Of a DNA stretch of 64,000 nt, positions 33,273 through 42,687 are shown piece after piece. The notes under the pieces were generated by a model. The model was given only the letters and a program-made list of their open reading frames with translations. It did not search any database and had not been told where the DNA came from. The stretch lies in assembly GCF_002531575.1 (NCBI RefSeq), contig NZ_NWTI01000001.1:517501-581500 (forward strand), in the 5' to 3' direction. Numbering within the stretch: the first letter of the stretch is position 1; the number at the start of each line of letters is the position of its first letter. A program made the position numbers and the translations under genes. The DNA comes from Bradyrhizobium sp. Y36 (GTDB lineage: Bacteria > Pseudomonadota > Alphaproteobacteria > Rhizobiales > Xanthobacteraceae).

Positions 33273-33752
33273 GTGTCGCGGAACCTAGACGAGATCGACC
33301 TGAAAATTCTCACCGAGATTCAGGCCGACGGTCGAATCACGAATGTCGAGCTGGCCAAGCGCGTCGGCATCTCGCCGCCGCCCTGCCTGCGCCGTGTCCG
33401 GGCGCTGGAGGAGGAGGGCTACATCCACGGCTATCGCGGCCTCTTGGACGCTCGCAAGCTCGGCTTCGACGTGACCGTGTTCGCCGCCGTGCACCTGTCC
33501 AGCCAGGCCGAGGCGGATTTGCGCGCCTTCGAGGAGTTCGTCCGCGCCGAGCCCCTGGTGCGCGAATGCTGGATGTTGTCGGGCGAGGTCGATTTCATCC
33601 TCAAATGCGTCGCGCCCGACATGGCGACCTTCCAGGATTTCGTCACCCACCTCACCGCCGCGCCCCATGTGCGCAACGTGCGGACCTCGCTGGTGCTGCA
33701 TAACTCGAAATATGAAGCCGCCGTGCCGCTGGAGGTGAAGGGAAGACGGTAG
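33273..33752 (+). CDS. Lrp/AsnC family transcriptional regulator
   Basis: 159 residues from GTG 33273 with AGGAG 13 bases upstream; longer forms are unsupported. N-terminal HTH (DLKILTEIQADGRITNVELA then KRVGISPPPCLRRVRALEEE) and a C-terminal RAM (ligand) domain. It binds DNA as an octamer or dimer set and senses amino acids. The conserved lrp-trxB-lsrB arrangement suggests a role linked to amino-acid status and redox. A palindrome sits upstream. Confidence 0.9.
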   Translation: MSRNLDEIDLKILTEIQADGRITNVELAKRVGISPPPCLRRVRALEEEGYIHGYRGLLDARKLGFDVTVFAAVHLSSQAEADLRAFEEFVRAEPLVRECWMLSGEVDFILKCVAPDMATFQDFVTHLTAAPHVRNVRTSLVLHNSKYEAAVPLEVKGRR

Positions 33753-33767
33753 ATCTCCGCTCTGGTG

Positions 33768-33905
33768 CCCCGGACGCAGCGCATCACGCAGTGGGGCGCT
33801 GCCGAGCGGGGGCCCATCTCATCTGGTCTTCCCGTGTCGGTTTCCGGATCCCGGCTCAGCGCAGCGTCACTGCGTGCCGCGGCGCGTCCGGGACACGAGA
33901 GTGGG
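33768..33905. repeat. inverted-repeat element after lrp
   Basis: Left end GTGCCCCGGACGCAGCGCA..., right end GGCGCGTCCGGGACACGAGAG, near-complementary and flanking about 100 bases. Recognisable Bradyrhizobium intergenic element. Confidence 0.7.
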
Positions 33906-33930
33906 GAGCGCTGTTACTCTCCGTATGCCG

Positions 33931-34013
33931 CCATTGCGAGCGCAGCGAAGCAATCCACAATCCTTCCGCAGAGACAGTCTGGATTGCTTTGCTGCGGCTC
34001 GCAACGACGTGGG
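33931..34013. repeat. second inverted-repeat element after lrp
   Basis: GCCATTGCGAGCGCAGCGAAG... paired with ...GCTTTGCTGCGGCTCGCAA, a distinct palindromic family. Together with the preceding element it fills the gap 33753-34055. Confidence 0.7.
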
Positions 34014-34055
34014 GTGAAAGCGAGCCCTCACATCCGCCGAGCAAGACGCCGAAAC

Positions 34056-34085
34056 AAAAAGGCCGCGCGTTGCGCGGCCTTTTCG
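34056..34085. terminator. bidirectional terminator at the 3' end of greA
   Basis: A 13-bp perfect stem (34056-34068 with 34072-34084), 3-nt loop, flanked by A and T tracts, 30 bases beyond the greA stop. Confidence 0.88.
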
Positions 34086-34114
34086 AAACGTTGTCTCAGC
34101 GCAGCGGCAAATCC

Positions 34115-34588
34115 TTACCGCCACTCCACCTTGGTGATCTCATAGGCCTTGGCGCCGCCGGGTGCATTGACCTCGACCGTCGAGCCCTTCTTCTTGCCGA
34201 TCAGCGCGCGTGCGAGCGGCGAGGTGATGGAGATGCGGCCCTTCTTGGCGTCGGCCTCGACCTCGCCGACGATCTGCCACACCGCCTTCTTCTCGGTGTC
34301 TTCGTCGACCAGGGTCACGGTGGCGCCGAACTTGATGGTGTCGCCGGAGAGCTTGGAGATGTCGATGATGTCGGCACGCGCGAGCTTGTCCTCGAGTTCG
34401 GCGATGCGACCCTCATTGTGGGACTGCTCTTCCTTCGCGGCATGATATTCCGCGTTCTCCGACAGGTCTCCGTGCGAGCGTGCCTCCGCGATATGCTCGA
34501 TGATCCGCGGACGATCTTCCGACTGGCGCTTCTTTAATTCTTCCCCCAGCGCGACAAAGCCGGCCTGGGTCATCGGAACCTTTTCCAT
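34115..34588 (-). CDS. greA: transcription elongation factor GreA
   Basis: 157 residues. Rescues backtracked RNA polymerase by stimulating cleavage of the 3' RNA end. The N-terminal coiled coil with the acidic tip ([20 protein letters not shown]) is the GreA signature; the C-terminal FKBP-like domain ends [12 protein letters not shown]. Full length. Same strand as carB upstream, separated by 208 bases, so probably its own promoter. Confidence 0.96.
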   Translation of the reverse strand: MEKVPMTQAGFVALGEELKKRQSEDRPRIIEHIAEARSHGDLSENAEYHAAKEEQSHNEGRIAELEDKLARADIIDISKLSGDTIKFGATVTLVDEDTEKKAVWQIVGEVEADAKKGRISITSPLARALIGKKKGSTVEVNAPGGAKAYEITKVEWR

Positions 34589-34770
34589 CGCTTCTCTCGT
34601 CCTTCAGCTGCGCGCCCCACACAAACCGGGGCGCGGCAACCTTGATTCGTCGGTACTCCCGGGGCTGAACAGGCGCCCGCCGGGGTGTTATGTGGGTCTG
34701 GCGTCGGAACAGAACAACCACAACGGCCGGACAGTTCCTCCGGTCATTGTGGCTTCATTGCCAATCACTT

Positions 34771-34791
34771 AGCGGCGGTCTTACCGCCGCT
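34771..34791 (-). other. hairpin directly after the carB stop
   Basis: A 9-bp perfect stem (34771-34779 with 34783-34791) with a 3-nt loop, 6 bases past the stop. It lacks a T-tract; possibly an mRNA 3'-end stabiliser or a weak terminator. Confidence 0.5.
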
Positions 34792-34796
34792 AGCGA

Positions 34797-37700
34797 TCAG
34801 GTTTCCGAAAAGTAGCTCTGCAGGGTACGAACCTCAAGGTCCCCGCCAAGATAGGCGCGGATGCCCTGCGCGGCCGCCACGGCCCCGGAAAGAGTGGTGT
34901 AATACGGCACTTTATGCAAGAGGGCCGCGCGCCGCAGCGAACGGCTGTCGGCCAGCGCCTGCGGGCCTTCGGTGGTGTTGAAGACGAGCTGGACGTCGCC
35001 ATTGGTGATGGCATCGACGATGTGCGGCCGGCCCTCCAGCACCTTGTTTACCTTCTCGGTCGGGATGCCCTGATCAGCCAGGAAGCGCTGGGTGCCCGAG
35101 GTTGCCAGCACCTTGAAGCCGAGCGAATGCAACTCGCGAACGGCCTCGGCGATACGCGTCTTGTCGCTCTCTCGCACAGAGACGAACACCGTGCCCTTGC
35201 GCGGGACTCGCGTGCCGCCGCCGAGCTGGCTCTTGGCGAAGGCGACCTCGAAGTTGCGGTCGATGCCCATGACCTCGCCGGTCGAGCGCATCTCGGGGCC
35301 GAGCACGGTGTCGACGCCGGGGAAGCGCGCGAACGGGAAAACCGATTCCTTGACGCCGACGTGCTTGAGCTTCGCCTTCTGCAGCTTGAAGTCGGCGAGC
35401 TTCTCGCCGGCCATGATGCGCGCTGCGATCTTGGCGACCGGCGTGCCGACCACCTTGGCGACGAAGGGCACCGTGCGCGAGGCGCGCGGATTGACCTCGA
35501 GCACGTAGATCTCGCCGTCCTTGATGGCGTATTGTACGTTCATCAGGCCGACGACGTCGAGACCGAGCGCGAGTTCGCGGGTCTGCCGCTCCAGCTCCTC
35601 GATCATCTTCGCGTCGAGCGAGTGCGGCGGCAGCGAGCAGGCGCTGTCGCCGGAATGGATGCCGGCTTCCTCGATGTGCTCCATGATGCCGACGATGAAG
35701 GTGTCCTTGCCGTCGCAGAGGCAATCGACGTCGATCTCGGTGGCATCCGACAGATAGCGGTCGAACAGCAGTGGGTTCTTGCCGAGCACGGTGTTGATCT
35801 GCCCGGTCTTGTCGTTGGGATAGCGCGCCTTGACGTCGGCCGGCACAAGCTCCGGCAGCGTGCCGAGCAGGTAGTCGTTGAGCTGGTTCTCCTCGCGGAT
35901 GATCTGCATCGCGCGGCCGCCGAGCACGTAGGACGGACGCACCACCAATGGCAGGCCGAGATCGGCGGAGACGAGCCTGGCCTGCTCGACCGAATAGGCG
36001 ATGCCGTTCTTCGGCTGCTTGAGACGGAGCTTGTCGAGCACGCGTTTGAAGCGGTCGCGGTCTTCGGCGAGGTCGATCGCGTCGGGCGACGTGCCGAGGA
36101 TCGGCACTTCGGCGGCTTCCAGCGCACGGGCGAGCTTCAGCGGCGTCTGGCCGCCGAACTGCACGATCACGCCGTGCAGCGTGCCGTTGCTGCGCTCCTT
36201 GGCGATGATCTCCAGCACGTCCTCGGCGGTGAGCGGCTCGAAATAGAGCCGGTCTGCGGTGTCGTAGTCGGTCGACACCGTCTCCGGATTGCAGTTGACC
36301 ATGATGGATTCGTAGCCGGCGTCATGCAGCGCGAAGCAGGCGTGACAGCAGCAATAGTCGAACTCGATACCCTGGCCGATGCGGTTCGGGCCGCCGCCGA
36401 GAATGATGACCTTCTTCTTGTCGGACGGGGTGCTCTCGTCCGCGGGCGCGCCCGCGAACAGCGACTCATAGGTCGAGTACATGTAGGCGGTGGGCGAAGC
36501 GAACTCGGCCGCGCAGGTGTCGATGCGCTTGTAGACGGGGCGAACGCCGAGCGCGTGGCGCTTCGCCGTCACCTCGGCCTCGGTCGTCTGCGCGATCACG
36601 GCAAGCCGCGCGTCGGAGAAGCCCATGGCCTTGAGCGTGCGCATGCCGAAGGCATTGCCGGGCAGGCCGTTCTTGCGGACCTTCTCCTCCATGTCGACGA
36701 TGCCGCGCATCTCGCTGAGGAACCAGGGGTCGATCTTGCAGGAGTTGAAGATCTCCTCGTTCGACCAGCCGAGCCGCATGGCCTGGGCGACCTGGAGGAT
36801 ACGGTTCGGCGTCGGCGTGCCGAGCGCGGCGCGGATCGCGTTCTTGTCGTCGTCGCGGCCGAGACCCTCGATCTCGATCTCGTCGAGGCCGGTGAGCCCG
36901 GTCTCGAGCCCGCGCAGCGCCTTTTGCAGGCTCTCCTGGAAGGTGCGGCCGATCGCCATGACTTCGCCGACCGACTTCATGGATGTGGTCAGCGTGGTGG
37001 AGGCGCCGGGGAATTTCTCGAAGGCGAAGCGCGGCACCTTGGTGACGACGTAGTCGATGGTCGGCTCGAACGAAGCCGGGGTGGCGCCGCCGGTGATGTC
37101 GTTGGCGATCTCGTCCAGCGTGTAACCGACCGCGAGTTTTGCCGCGACCTTGGCGATCGGAAAGCCGGTGGCCTTCGAAGCCAGAGCGGAGGAGCGCGAC
37201 ACGCGCGGATTCATCTCGATCACGACCATGCGGCCGTCCTCGGGATTGACGCCGAACTGCACGTTGGAGCCGCCGGTCTCGACGCCGATCTCGCGCAGCA
37301 CCGCCAGCGAGGCGTCGCGCATGATCTGGTATTCCTTGTCGGTCAGCGTCAACGCCGGCGCGACCGTGATGGAGTCGCCGGTGTGCACGCCCATCGGATC
37401 GAGGTTCTCGATCGAGCAGACGATGATGCAATTGTCCTTCTTGTCGCGCACCACCTCCATCTCGTACTCTTTCCAGCCGAGCACGGATTCTTCGATCAGC
37501 ACCTCGTTGGTCGGAGACGCATCGAGACCGCGCTCGATGATGTCGAGAAACTCTTCCTTGTTGTAGGCAATGCCGCCGCCGGTGCCGCCCATGGTGAAGG
37601 AGGGGCGGATGATCGCGGGCAGGCCGATCTCGGACAGCGCCATCATCGCCTGTCCGAGCGCGTATTCCTGATAGCGCTTGCGGCGGTCGCTCTCGCCCAG

Positions 37701-38261
37701 GGTCCACTGCCGCTCATGCTCTTCGAGCGCGGCGCCCGAGAGCTTTTCGCGCTCGGCGAGGTATTTGTCGCGGAACGACTTCTTCAGCGCCGAGGCGTTG
37801 GCGAGCCGCGACTTCGGCGTCTCGAGCCCGATCTTGGTCATGGCCTCGCGAAACAGCTGGCGGTCCTCCGCCTTGTCGATGGCGTCGGCAGTTGCGCCGA
37901 TCATCTCGACGTCGAACTTCTCCAGCGTGCCCTGCCGGCGCAGCGACAGCGCGCAGTTCAGCGCGGTCTGTCCGCCCATGGTCGGCAGCAGCGCGAAGCC
38001 GCCGGGAAGGACGTGACGTTCCTTTTCTATGATCTTCGCAACTATTTCGGGCGTGATCGGCTCGATATAGGTCGCATCGGCCAATTCCGGATCGGTCATG
38101 ATGGTGGCCGGATTGGAATTGACGAGGACGATGCGATAGCCCTCTTCCTTCAGCGTCTTCACCGCCTGGGTGCCCGAATAGTCGAACTCGCAGGCCTGGC
38201 CGATCACGATGGGACCGGCGCCGATGATCAGGATGGTGGTGATGTCTGTACGTTTGGGCAT
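34797..38261 (-). CDS. carB: carbamoyl-phosphate synthase large subunit
   Basis: 1154 residues from ATG (complement at 38261); a TTG immediately before it is possible but unlikely. Makes carbamoyl phosphate from bicarbonate, ammonia and 2 ATP with CarA. Two ATP-grasp halves are seen: the first begins [20 protein letters not shown], the second [20 protein letters not shown]; the C-terminal allosteric domain includes [20 protein letters not shown]. It is about 80 residues longer than the E. coli protein, mostly in the first half, as usual in rhizobia. carA lies 4.4 kb away on the same strand rather than adjacent. Confidence 0.97.
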   Translation of the reverse strand: MPKRTDITTILIIGAGPIVIGQACEFDYSGTQAVKTLKEEGYRIVLVNSNPATIMTDPELADATYIEPITPEIVAKIIEKERHVLPGGFALLPTMGGQTALNCALSLRRQGTLEKFDVEMIGATADAIDKAEDRQLFREAMTKIGLETPKSRLANASALKKSFRDKYLAEREKLSGAALEEHERQWTLGESDRRKRYQEYALGQAMMALSEIGLPAIIRPSFTMGGTGGGIAYNKEEFLDIIERGLDASPTNEVLIEESVLGWKEYEMEVVRDKKDNCIIVCSIENLDPMGVHTGDSITVAPALTLTDKEYQIMRDASLAVLREIGVETGGSNVQFGVNPEDGRMVVIEMNPRVSRSSALASKATGFPIAKVAAKLAVGYTLDEIANDITGGATPASFEPTIDYVVTKVPRFAFEKFPGASTTLTTSMKSVGEVMAIGRTFQESLQKALRGLETGLTGLDEIEIEGLGRDDDKNAIRAALGTPTPNRILQVAQAMRLGWSNEEIFNSCKIDPWFLSEMRGIVDMEEKVRKNGLPGNAFGMRTLKAMGFSDARLAVIAQTTEAEVTAKRHALGVRPVYKRIDTCAAEFASPTAYMYSTYESLFAGAPADESTPSDKKKVIILGGGPNRIGQGIEFDYCCCHACFALHDAGYESIMVNCNPETVSTDYDTADRLYFEPLTAEDVLEIIAKERSNGTLHGVIVQFGGQTPLKLARALEAAEVPILGTSPDAIDLAEDRDRFKRVLDKLRLKQPKNGIAYSVEQARLVSADLGLPLVVRPSYVLGGRAMQIIREENQLNDYLLGTLPELVPADVKARYPNDKTGQINTVLGKNPLLFDRYLSDATEIDVDCLCDGKDTFIVGIMEHIEEAGIHSGDSACSLPPHSLDAKMIEELERQTRELALGLDVVGLMNVQYAIKDGEIYVLEVNPRASRTVPFVAKVVGTPVAKIAARIMAGEKLADFKLQKAKLKHVGVKESVFPFARFPGVDTVLGPEMRSTGEVMGIDRNFEVAFAKSQLGGGTRVPRKGTVFVSVRESDKTRIAEAVRELHSLGFKVLATSGTQRFLADQGIPTEKVNKVLEGRPHIVDAITNGDVQLVFNTTEGPQALADSRSLRRAALLHKVPYYTTLSGAVAAAQGIRAYLGGDLEVRTLQSYFSET

Positions 38262-38295
38262 CAACTCTCGCCGAAGTCGAAGTGGAATTTGGGCA

Positions 38296-38330
38296 CAAAA
38301 AAAGGGCGCGCTTGCCGCGCGTCCCCTTAA
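38296..38330 (-). terminator. minus-strand terminator between the MFS gene and carB
   Basis: On the minus strand AAGGGGACGCGC pairs with GCGCGCCCTT around a short loop, followed by seven T. It ends the MFS transcript or attenuates reading into carB 35 bases later. Confidence 0.7.
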
Positions 38331-38411
38331 GCCGAGAGCGCGGTGGTCTCCCTCGCGCGCGGGTGGGTCTTAGACCAGTTTTCGGGGCGGCGAAACCCCG
38401 AAAAATGCCCA

Positions 38412-39581
38412 TCAACCGGCAATTTTGACCGGTTTTGGCCGGGCCTGCCAGCCGCGGGCGAGGTGGACCAGAAGCGAGGCCGCAACGCTCGTTCCGCCGA
38501 TCCAGCCGAGGTCGTTCGGGGAGAGGGTGGCCAGCACCGCGCCGCCCAGGGCTCCGCCAATGGCGAAGCCGAGATACATGGCGGAGGCGTTGAGCGAGAG
38601 CGCGATCATCGAGGCCTGCGGCTCGATCCGGATGATGCTGGCGACCTGGGCCGGATAGAACGCCCAGCCCGAGATACCCCAGAGGAAGATCGCGCCCAGC
38701 ACCGCGTAATGGGCCTCGCCGGGCATCAGCTTCAGGACCAGCGAATGCAGGACCAGCGCAGCCGCCATGCCGGCAAGCCCGAGGCCTGCGGTGGCGAGCG
38801 TGCCGAGCCGGTCGGCCAGCACGCCGCCGAGCATGTTGCCGATCGCCGCCGCGCCGCCAAACACCAGCAGCGCCAGGCTGATCTGCGAAGCGTCGAAGCC
38901 GAGGCTGCGCAGGGGAACCGCGAAATAGGTGAACACGGTGAAGCCGCCGAGCGCCCAGAGGATGGTGATCAGGAGTGCGACCAGCACGTGGCTGTGGCGC
39001 GCCACCGCCAGCCGCTCGCCGAGCGAGGCCGTGTTGCGCGGCAGGCCGCGGGGCAGCCCGAGCAGGAGGCCGGCGAGCGCAACGGCGCTGATCAGGGCGA
39101 CCATCGCAAAGGTCGCGCGCCAGCCGAGCAGACTGCCGACGAGATTGCCGAGGGGAACGCCGATGACGGTCGCGACCGTGATGCCCGAGGTGACCAGCGC
39201 CACCGCGCGGCCGCGGCGTTCGGGAGCGGCGACCGCGACGGACACGGCCATGGCCGTCGGCACGCACAGGCCGGAGCCCAGCGCCATCAGCATGCGCGAG
39301 GCCAGCAGCAGGGCGTAGCTGGACGCCACCATCGCCGCGAGATTGCCGGCGATGAAGGTCGCAAGGGCCAGGGCCAGCACGGTGCGGCGGTCGATATTGT
39401 TCAGCGCGACGGCCAGGACCGGGGAACCCACGGCGTAGGTGAGGGCATAGGCGGTGACCAACTGGCCGGCGGCCGGGACCGAAATCTGCAAATCCGCGGC
39501 GATGCCGGGCAAAAGCCCCGCGATTACAAAGCCTTCTGTTCCAATCGCAAAGGCCGCCAGGGCCAGCCAGAAAACGCTCAT
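38412..39581 (-). CDS. MFS transporter (DHA1-type, drug/arabinose efflux-like)
   Basis: 389 residues from ATG complement at 39581, with AAGG eight bases upstream; a TTG at 39602 lies inside an operator and is rejected. Twelve predicted helices; the loop 2-3 region carries the MFS pattern (SPVLAVALNNIDRRTVLALA) and helix 5 has GVPLGNLVGSLLGWRATF, the antiporter motif C region. Probably a proton-driven exporter of a toxic small molecule. Divergently transcribed from an ArsR-type regulator with two identical operators between them, so induction by its substrate is likely. Confidence 0.88.
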   Translation of the reverse strand: MSVFWLALAAFAIGTEGFVIAGLLPGIAADLQISVPAAGQLVTAYALTYAVGSPVLAVALNNIDRRTVLALALATFIAGNLAAMVASSYALLLASRMLMALGSGLCVPTAMAVSVAVAAPERRGRAVALVTSGITVATVIGVPLGNLVGSLLGWRATFAMVALISAVALAGLLLGLPRGLPRNTASLGERLAVARHSHVLVALLITILWALGGFTVFTYFAVPLRSLGFDASQISLALLVFGGAAAIGNMLGGVLADRLGTLATAGLGLAGMAAALVLHSLVLKLMPGEAHYAVLGAIFLWGISGWAFYPAQVASIIRIEPQASMIALSLNASAMYLGFAIGGALGGAVLATLSPNDLGWIGGTSVAASLLVHLARGWQARPKPVKIAG

Positions 39582-39596
39582 CGGGTCCAACCTTAT

Positions 39597-39614
39597 GTTC
39601 AATGTTTATTGAAC
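39597..39614. promoter_or_regulatory. operator 1, GTTCAA-N6-TTGAAC
   Basis: An 18-base dyad GTTCAA-TGTTTA-TTGAAC. It overlaps the 5' leader of the MFS gene, where a bound repressor would block it. Same half-sites and spacing as operator 2. Confidence 0.75.
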
Positions 39615-39644
39615 TATTGAGCGTCGGGGCGATGCTGTCAATCG

Positions 39645-39662
39645 GTTCAAGAACTATTGAAC
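39645..39662. promoter_or_regulatory. operator 2, GTTCAA-N6-TTGAAC
   Basis: An 18-base dyad GTTCAA-GAACTA-TTGAAC, 48 bases centre to centre from operator 1 and 30 bases before the ArsR start, so autoregulation is expected. Confidence 0.75.
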
Positions 39663-39692
39663 ATTGCGGCCGGCTCGCTATGATTCAAGACC

Positions 39693-40064
39693 ATGAGCCG
39701 CACACCCCTCCACCCCACCCGCGAGCAGATCGAGCTGCCGATGGTTCTGGATTGCCTGAGCGATCCGATCCGATTGGCGATCGTCTATCAGCTCGCCCAG
39801 CAGGAACGTGTCAGCAGCGAGTTGCGATGCGGCGACTTCAGCGGTCTCGGGGCCAAGTCGAATCTCGCCTATCACTTCGCCAAGCTGCGCGAATGCGGCC
39901 TGATGCAGACGCGCGTCGCCGGCACCAACCGCTTCATGCGGCTGCGCCGTGAGGATCTGGAGGCGCGCTTTCCCGGCCTGCTCGATGCGGTGATCAAATC
40001 AGCCGCAAAGGATGCGGAGCGGCTGCAGCTGTTGGCGGGGTGTGAGGTGGTTGAGGCGGATTGA
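39693..40064 (+). CDS. ArsR/HTH-type transcriptional regulator of the adjacent MFS gene
   Basis: 123 residues. Winged-HTH of the ArsR type: LDCLSDPIRLAIVYQLAQQE at the start and KSNLAYHFAKLRECGLMQTR as recognition region. No cysteine pair typical of metal-sensing ArsR near helix 3, so the inducer is probably an organic compound. Divergent from the MFS exporter; twin GTTCAA-N6-TTGAAC operators in between make a repressor-exporter module. Confidence 0.88.
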   Translation: MSRTPLHPTREQIELPMVLDCLSDPIRLAIVYQLAQQERVSSELRCGDFSGLGAKSNLAYHFAKLRECGLMQTRVAGTNRFMRLRREDLEARFPGLLDAVIKSAAKDAERLQLLAGCEVVEAD

Positions 40065-40171
40065 GGTCGCCGATGAGATCCGTCACGCCCGGCTTCGCCC
40101 TTCGGGCTTCGCCGCGGCAGCCTTCGCACGATAGGGCTTGCCGAGCCGAAGCTGGCGAAGCCAGCGAAGGC

Positions 40172-40247
40172 TGGAGACCCGGCCTGGATTTGAACCAGGA
40201 TGAAGAGCGTTGCACCGCCCTCGCGTAGACGCTTCCGCCACCGGGCC
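40172..40247 (-). tRNA. tRNA-like gene with abnormal anticodon loop
   Basis: Minus strand: 7-bp acceptor (GGCCCGG with CCGGGTC), discriminator T, encoded CCA, perfect T arm CCTGG-TTCAAAT-CCAGG. The D arm GCG/CGC has a loop lacking the invariant GG. The anticodon stem AGGGC/GCTCT encloses GGTGCAAC, eight bases (or six if G:C closes), instead of seven. The GCA within it reads as a Cys-like anticodon, but the body is not the normal tRNA-Cys. It may be a pseudogene or a non-canonical tRNA. Confidence 0.55.
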
Positions 40248-40301
40248 GCGGCGATCATGTCCGATTGCAGTGCGACAAGCTACAACGGCTAATTGTTATG
40301 C

Positions 40302-41003
40302 TTAACGAACCAGCGGCGGCCGGGCGATGAAGGTCATGCGCCAGCGATTATGGCCGATATTGGTGTGGGCGCGCTGAACCGCAAAGCCCGCGGCCCTCAG
40401 CTTGGCGGTGATCTCGTCCTCGCTGTAGCGCTGCAGCCCGATGCGCGTGCGCAAGTGGCGGTAATCCGACAGCGCGGTGCTGATCAGCCCGATCAGTGCG
40501 TCCTTCAGGAAGCCGTGCCGCAGGCCGAAGCCGAGCAGCGCCATGACGTCCCTGAACATGCCGACATTGGGCTGCAGGATGTCCCCCAGCACCAGCTTGC
40601 CGGAGGGCGTCAGGATACGGCGGATGTTGAGAAACGCGGCATCGAGCTCGTCCGGCGTCATGTACTGCGCGACTGAGTTCATCACCACGAGGTCGATCGA
40701 CTGGTCCTGCATCTTGCGGACGTCGTCGAGCGAGCGGACGCGGATCTTGGTGTTCGGGGCAAACCGCGCGATCAGCCGGCCGCGTACGCCGGGCGCGGGC
40801 TCGGCGAGGATCAGCTTGCCGCAAGCCGATGCCACCTGGCTCGCCGACAGCGCCTCCCCGCAGGCATAGTCCAGCACCGTCGCGTCCGGCGAGGTGATGT
40901 AGCCGATGATGTCCCGCGCGATGATCTGGAAGTGCAAGTCGCGATGCAGCTTGCTGACATAGATCGTGTGCGTGGAGTCGTAATAATCGATCCAATCGTC
41001 CAT
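40302..41003 (-). CDS. class I SAM-dependent methyltransferase
   Basis: 233 residues. Motif I is TVLDYACGEALSASQVASAC; the acidic residue after strand 2 is in LILAEPAPGVRGRL; IDLVVMNSVAQYMTPDELDA is motif II. The C-terminal helix bundle (DVMALLGFGLRHGFLKDALI) is typical of methyltransferase-11/25 types with a membrane-near or lipid-like substrate. Divergent from Dps; no functional neighbour. Confidence 0.82.
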   Translation of the reverse strand: MDDWIDYYDSTHTIYVSKLHRDLHFQIIARDIIGYITSPDATVLDYACGEALSASQVASACGKLILAEPAPGVRGRLIARFAPNTKIRVRSLDDVRKMQDQSIDLVVMNSVAQYMTPDELDAAFLNIRRILTPSGKLVLGDILQPNVGMFRDVMALLGFGLRHGFLKDALIGLISTALSDYRHLRTRIGLQRYSEDEITAKLRAAGFAVQRAHTNIGHNRWRMTFIARPPLVR

Positions 41004-41117
41004 GGTCTTCGAAGGTCCCGGCCAATCAGTTCCTGCTCTGGAACCGGCGCTGCCCGCCTTGCGTTAGGGGTGTGACGGCGCGCCGTCAATGTCCGCGTCC
41101 TAACAGGAAGGTTTCCC

Positions 41118-41642
41118 GTGAGCAAAACCAACAACAAGGTCTCGCCCGATCTCGATACCCCCACCGATCTGTCGCCCGACGCGGTCAAGAAGGTCTCCGA
41201 GGCGCTCAACGTGCTTCTGGCCGACGCCTTCGCGCTGTACCTGAAGACCAAGAATTTCCACTGGCACATCAGCGGGCGGCACTTCCGGGACTACCATCTG
41301 CTGCTCGACGAGCAGTCCGACCAGATCTTCGCCACCACCGACCAGCTCGCCGAGCGCGTCCGCAAGATCGGCGGCACCACGCTGAAGTCGATCGGACAGA
41401 TCGCAAAGCTCCAGACCATCAAGGACAACAACGAGGACTATGTCCCGCCGCGCGAGATGCTGCGCGAGCTGATGCAGGACAACAAGCACGTCGCCGCCGC
41501 GATGCGCAAAGCGCACGACGTCTGCGACAAGGCCGAAGACGTGGCGAGCGCGAGCCTGCTCGAGAATTTCATCGACGAGACCGAGCGCCGGACCTGGTTC
41601 CTGTTCGAGGCGACGCGTCAGGAAGGCGGCAACGAGGCGTAG
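41118..41642 (+). CDS. dps: Dps/ferritin-like DNA-protection protein
   Basis: 174 residues. Four-helix Dps fold with ferroxidase residues in LKTKNFHWHISGRHFRDYHL (His pair) and LLLDEQSDQIFATTDQLAER (Asp/Glu), and the C-terminal ETERRTWFLFEATRQ. Forms a 12-subunit cage that oxidises Fe(II) with peroxide. The N-terminal Lys-rich extension of about 25 residues may bind DNA. A palindromic repeat follows. Confidence 0.93.
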   Translation: MSKTNNKVSPDLDTPTDLSPDAVKKVSEALNVLLADAFALYLKTKNFHWHISGRHFRDYHLLLDEQSDQIFATTDQLAERVRKIGGTTLKSIGQIAKLQTIKDNNEDYVPPREMLRELMQDNKHVAAAMRKAHDVCDKAEDVASASLLENFIDETERRTWFLFEATRQEGGNEA

Positions 41643-41650
41643 CGGAATAT

Positions 41651-41758
41651 CGTAGGGTGGGCAAAGGCGCGCTCTTCGCGCGCCGTGCCCACCATCTCTC
41701 TCTCGATCGCGAAAAATGCGTGGGCACGCTCCGCTTTGCCCACCCTACGGCACCATCT
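41651..41758. repeat. inverted-repeat element GTAGGGTGGGCAAAG family
   Basis: Left end CGTAGGGTGGGCAAAG, right end CTTTGCCCACCCTACG, exact inverted termini with GCCGTGCCCACC inside. The same family occurs at about 53031-53119. Confidence 0.85.
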
Positions 41759-41764
41759 GCTTGG

Positions 41765-42286
41765 CTACCGCCACAACCTCGCCAACGCGCCATTCTTGCC
41801 CGTCACCGGATCGGCCGGCGGCAGCGCGACTTGCGGAATCGTCTTCAGCGCCTTGGCATGGTTCTCCGGCGTTGCGCGCGTGATCTCCATCTTCGCGCCG
41901 GGCGGATAGGCGCCGATCACGCAGAAATCATCGCTCGCCTTGATGCATTGATGCCCGGTGCCGGCCGGCAGGATCGCGACATCGCCGGCCTTGATCTCCA
42001 GCTCCTGGCCGTGGTCGCCGCCGAAGCGGACGCGCGCGCTGCCGCGGGCGACGCCGAGCACCTCGTGCACCGTCGCGTGATAGTGCAGATAGTCGTAAAC
42101 GCCGTTGCGCCACGTGCCGCCCCAGCCGTTCGCTTCGAACAGATGCTCGATGGTCTCCTCGGGTCGCTCGGGATCGAGCTTCACCGCGTCCTGGTAGACC
42201 AGGAAGGGAAGGATGTTGTTCGGCACCAGCCCGTCATCCCTGAACAAGATGGCGAGCGGCTCGGCATTGTCGCGGACGGCGGACAT
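41765..42286 (-). CDS. cupin-domain protein (YjlB-like)
   Basis: 173 residues from the ATG complement at 42286. Cupin motif 1 is HYHATVHEVLGVARGSARVR and motif 2 is GDVAILPAGTGHQC, giving the metal-binding His/Glu set. Single-domain bicupin-half of the YjlB type, enzymatic function not established. Faces dps across a repeat. Confidence 0.85.
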   Translation of the reverse strand: MSAVRDNAEPLAILFRDDGLVPNNILPFLVYQDAVKLDPERPEETIEHLFEANGWGGTWRNGVYDYLHYHATVHEVLGVARGSARVRFGGDHGQELEIKAGDVAILPAGTGHQCIKASDDFCVIGAYPPGAKMEITRATPENHAKALKTIPQVALPPADPVTGKNGALARLWR

Positions 42287-42429
42287 GGCGGGGCTCCGGG
42301 TAACAACCGTTTTGGGATCAAGACGATGCACGTCCCCTTGTTCCTGCGCCGCTCCGGGCCGGCTTGACCGGGATCAAGGCACGGCGAGCCAATGGCGGGC
42401 AAATCGAACTGGAAGAAAAAGGGAACGCC

Positions 42430-42645
42430 ATGTACGCATCCGACGTTGCGCAGCGTCATTTCTCGGCGGCCATCGACGACGCCGAGGCGTCGGGTCTCGG
42501 GCACGAAGCCGTCTGCCGCGCCTTGCTGGGTCTGGTGATCTCGAAATACCTGGAGACGAGGTCCGTCGCCGACATCCAGGCGGAGCTGCGCTTCGTCGCC
42601 GAGAACTGCGATCCCGACACGGACTTCATGTTCATGCGTCCGTGA
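42430..42645 (+). CDS. small conserved hypothetical protein
   Basis: 71 residues from ATG 42430, preceded by AAGGGA. Helical, acidic; MYASDVAQRHFSAAIDDAEA, then a Cys in HEAVCRALLGLVISKYLETR and another near the end (ENCDPDTDF). No signal or membrane helix, no recognised domain. Convergent with carA, 42 bases apart. Confidence 0.65.
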   Translation: MYASDVAQRHFSAAIDDAEASGLGHEAVCRALLGLVISKYLETRSVADIQAELRFVAENCDPDTDFMFMRP

Positions 42646-42687
42646 CGGGCCCCACAGCCGGCGGCATTGTCCGCTGGCGTTCTTGTC

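Noticed and set aside
34914..38330. Very long open frame antisense to carB
   Set aside because: A shadow of carB caused by high GC at third positions; it is rich in Arg/Gly/Ala/His with no domain, and carB is unambiguous on the other strand.
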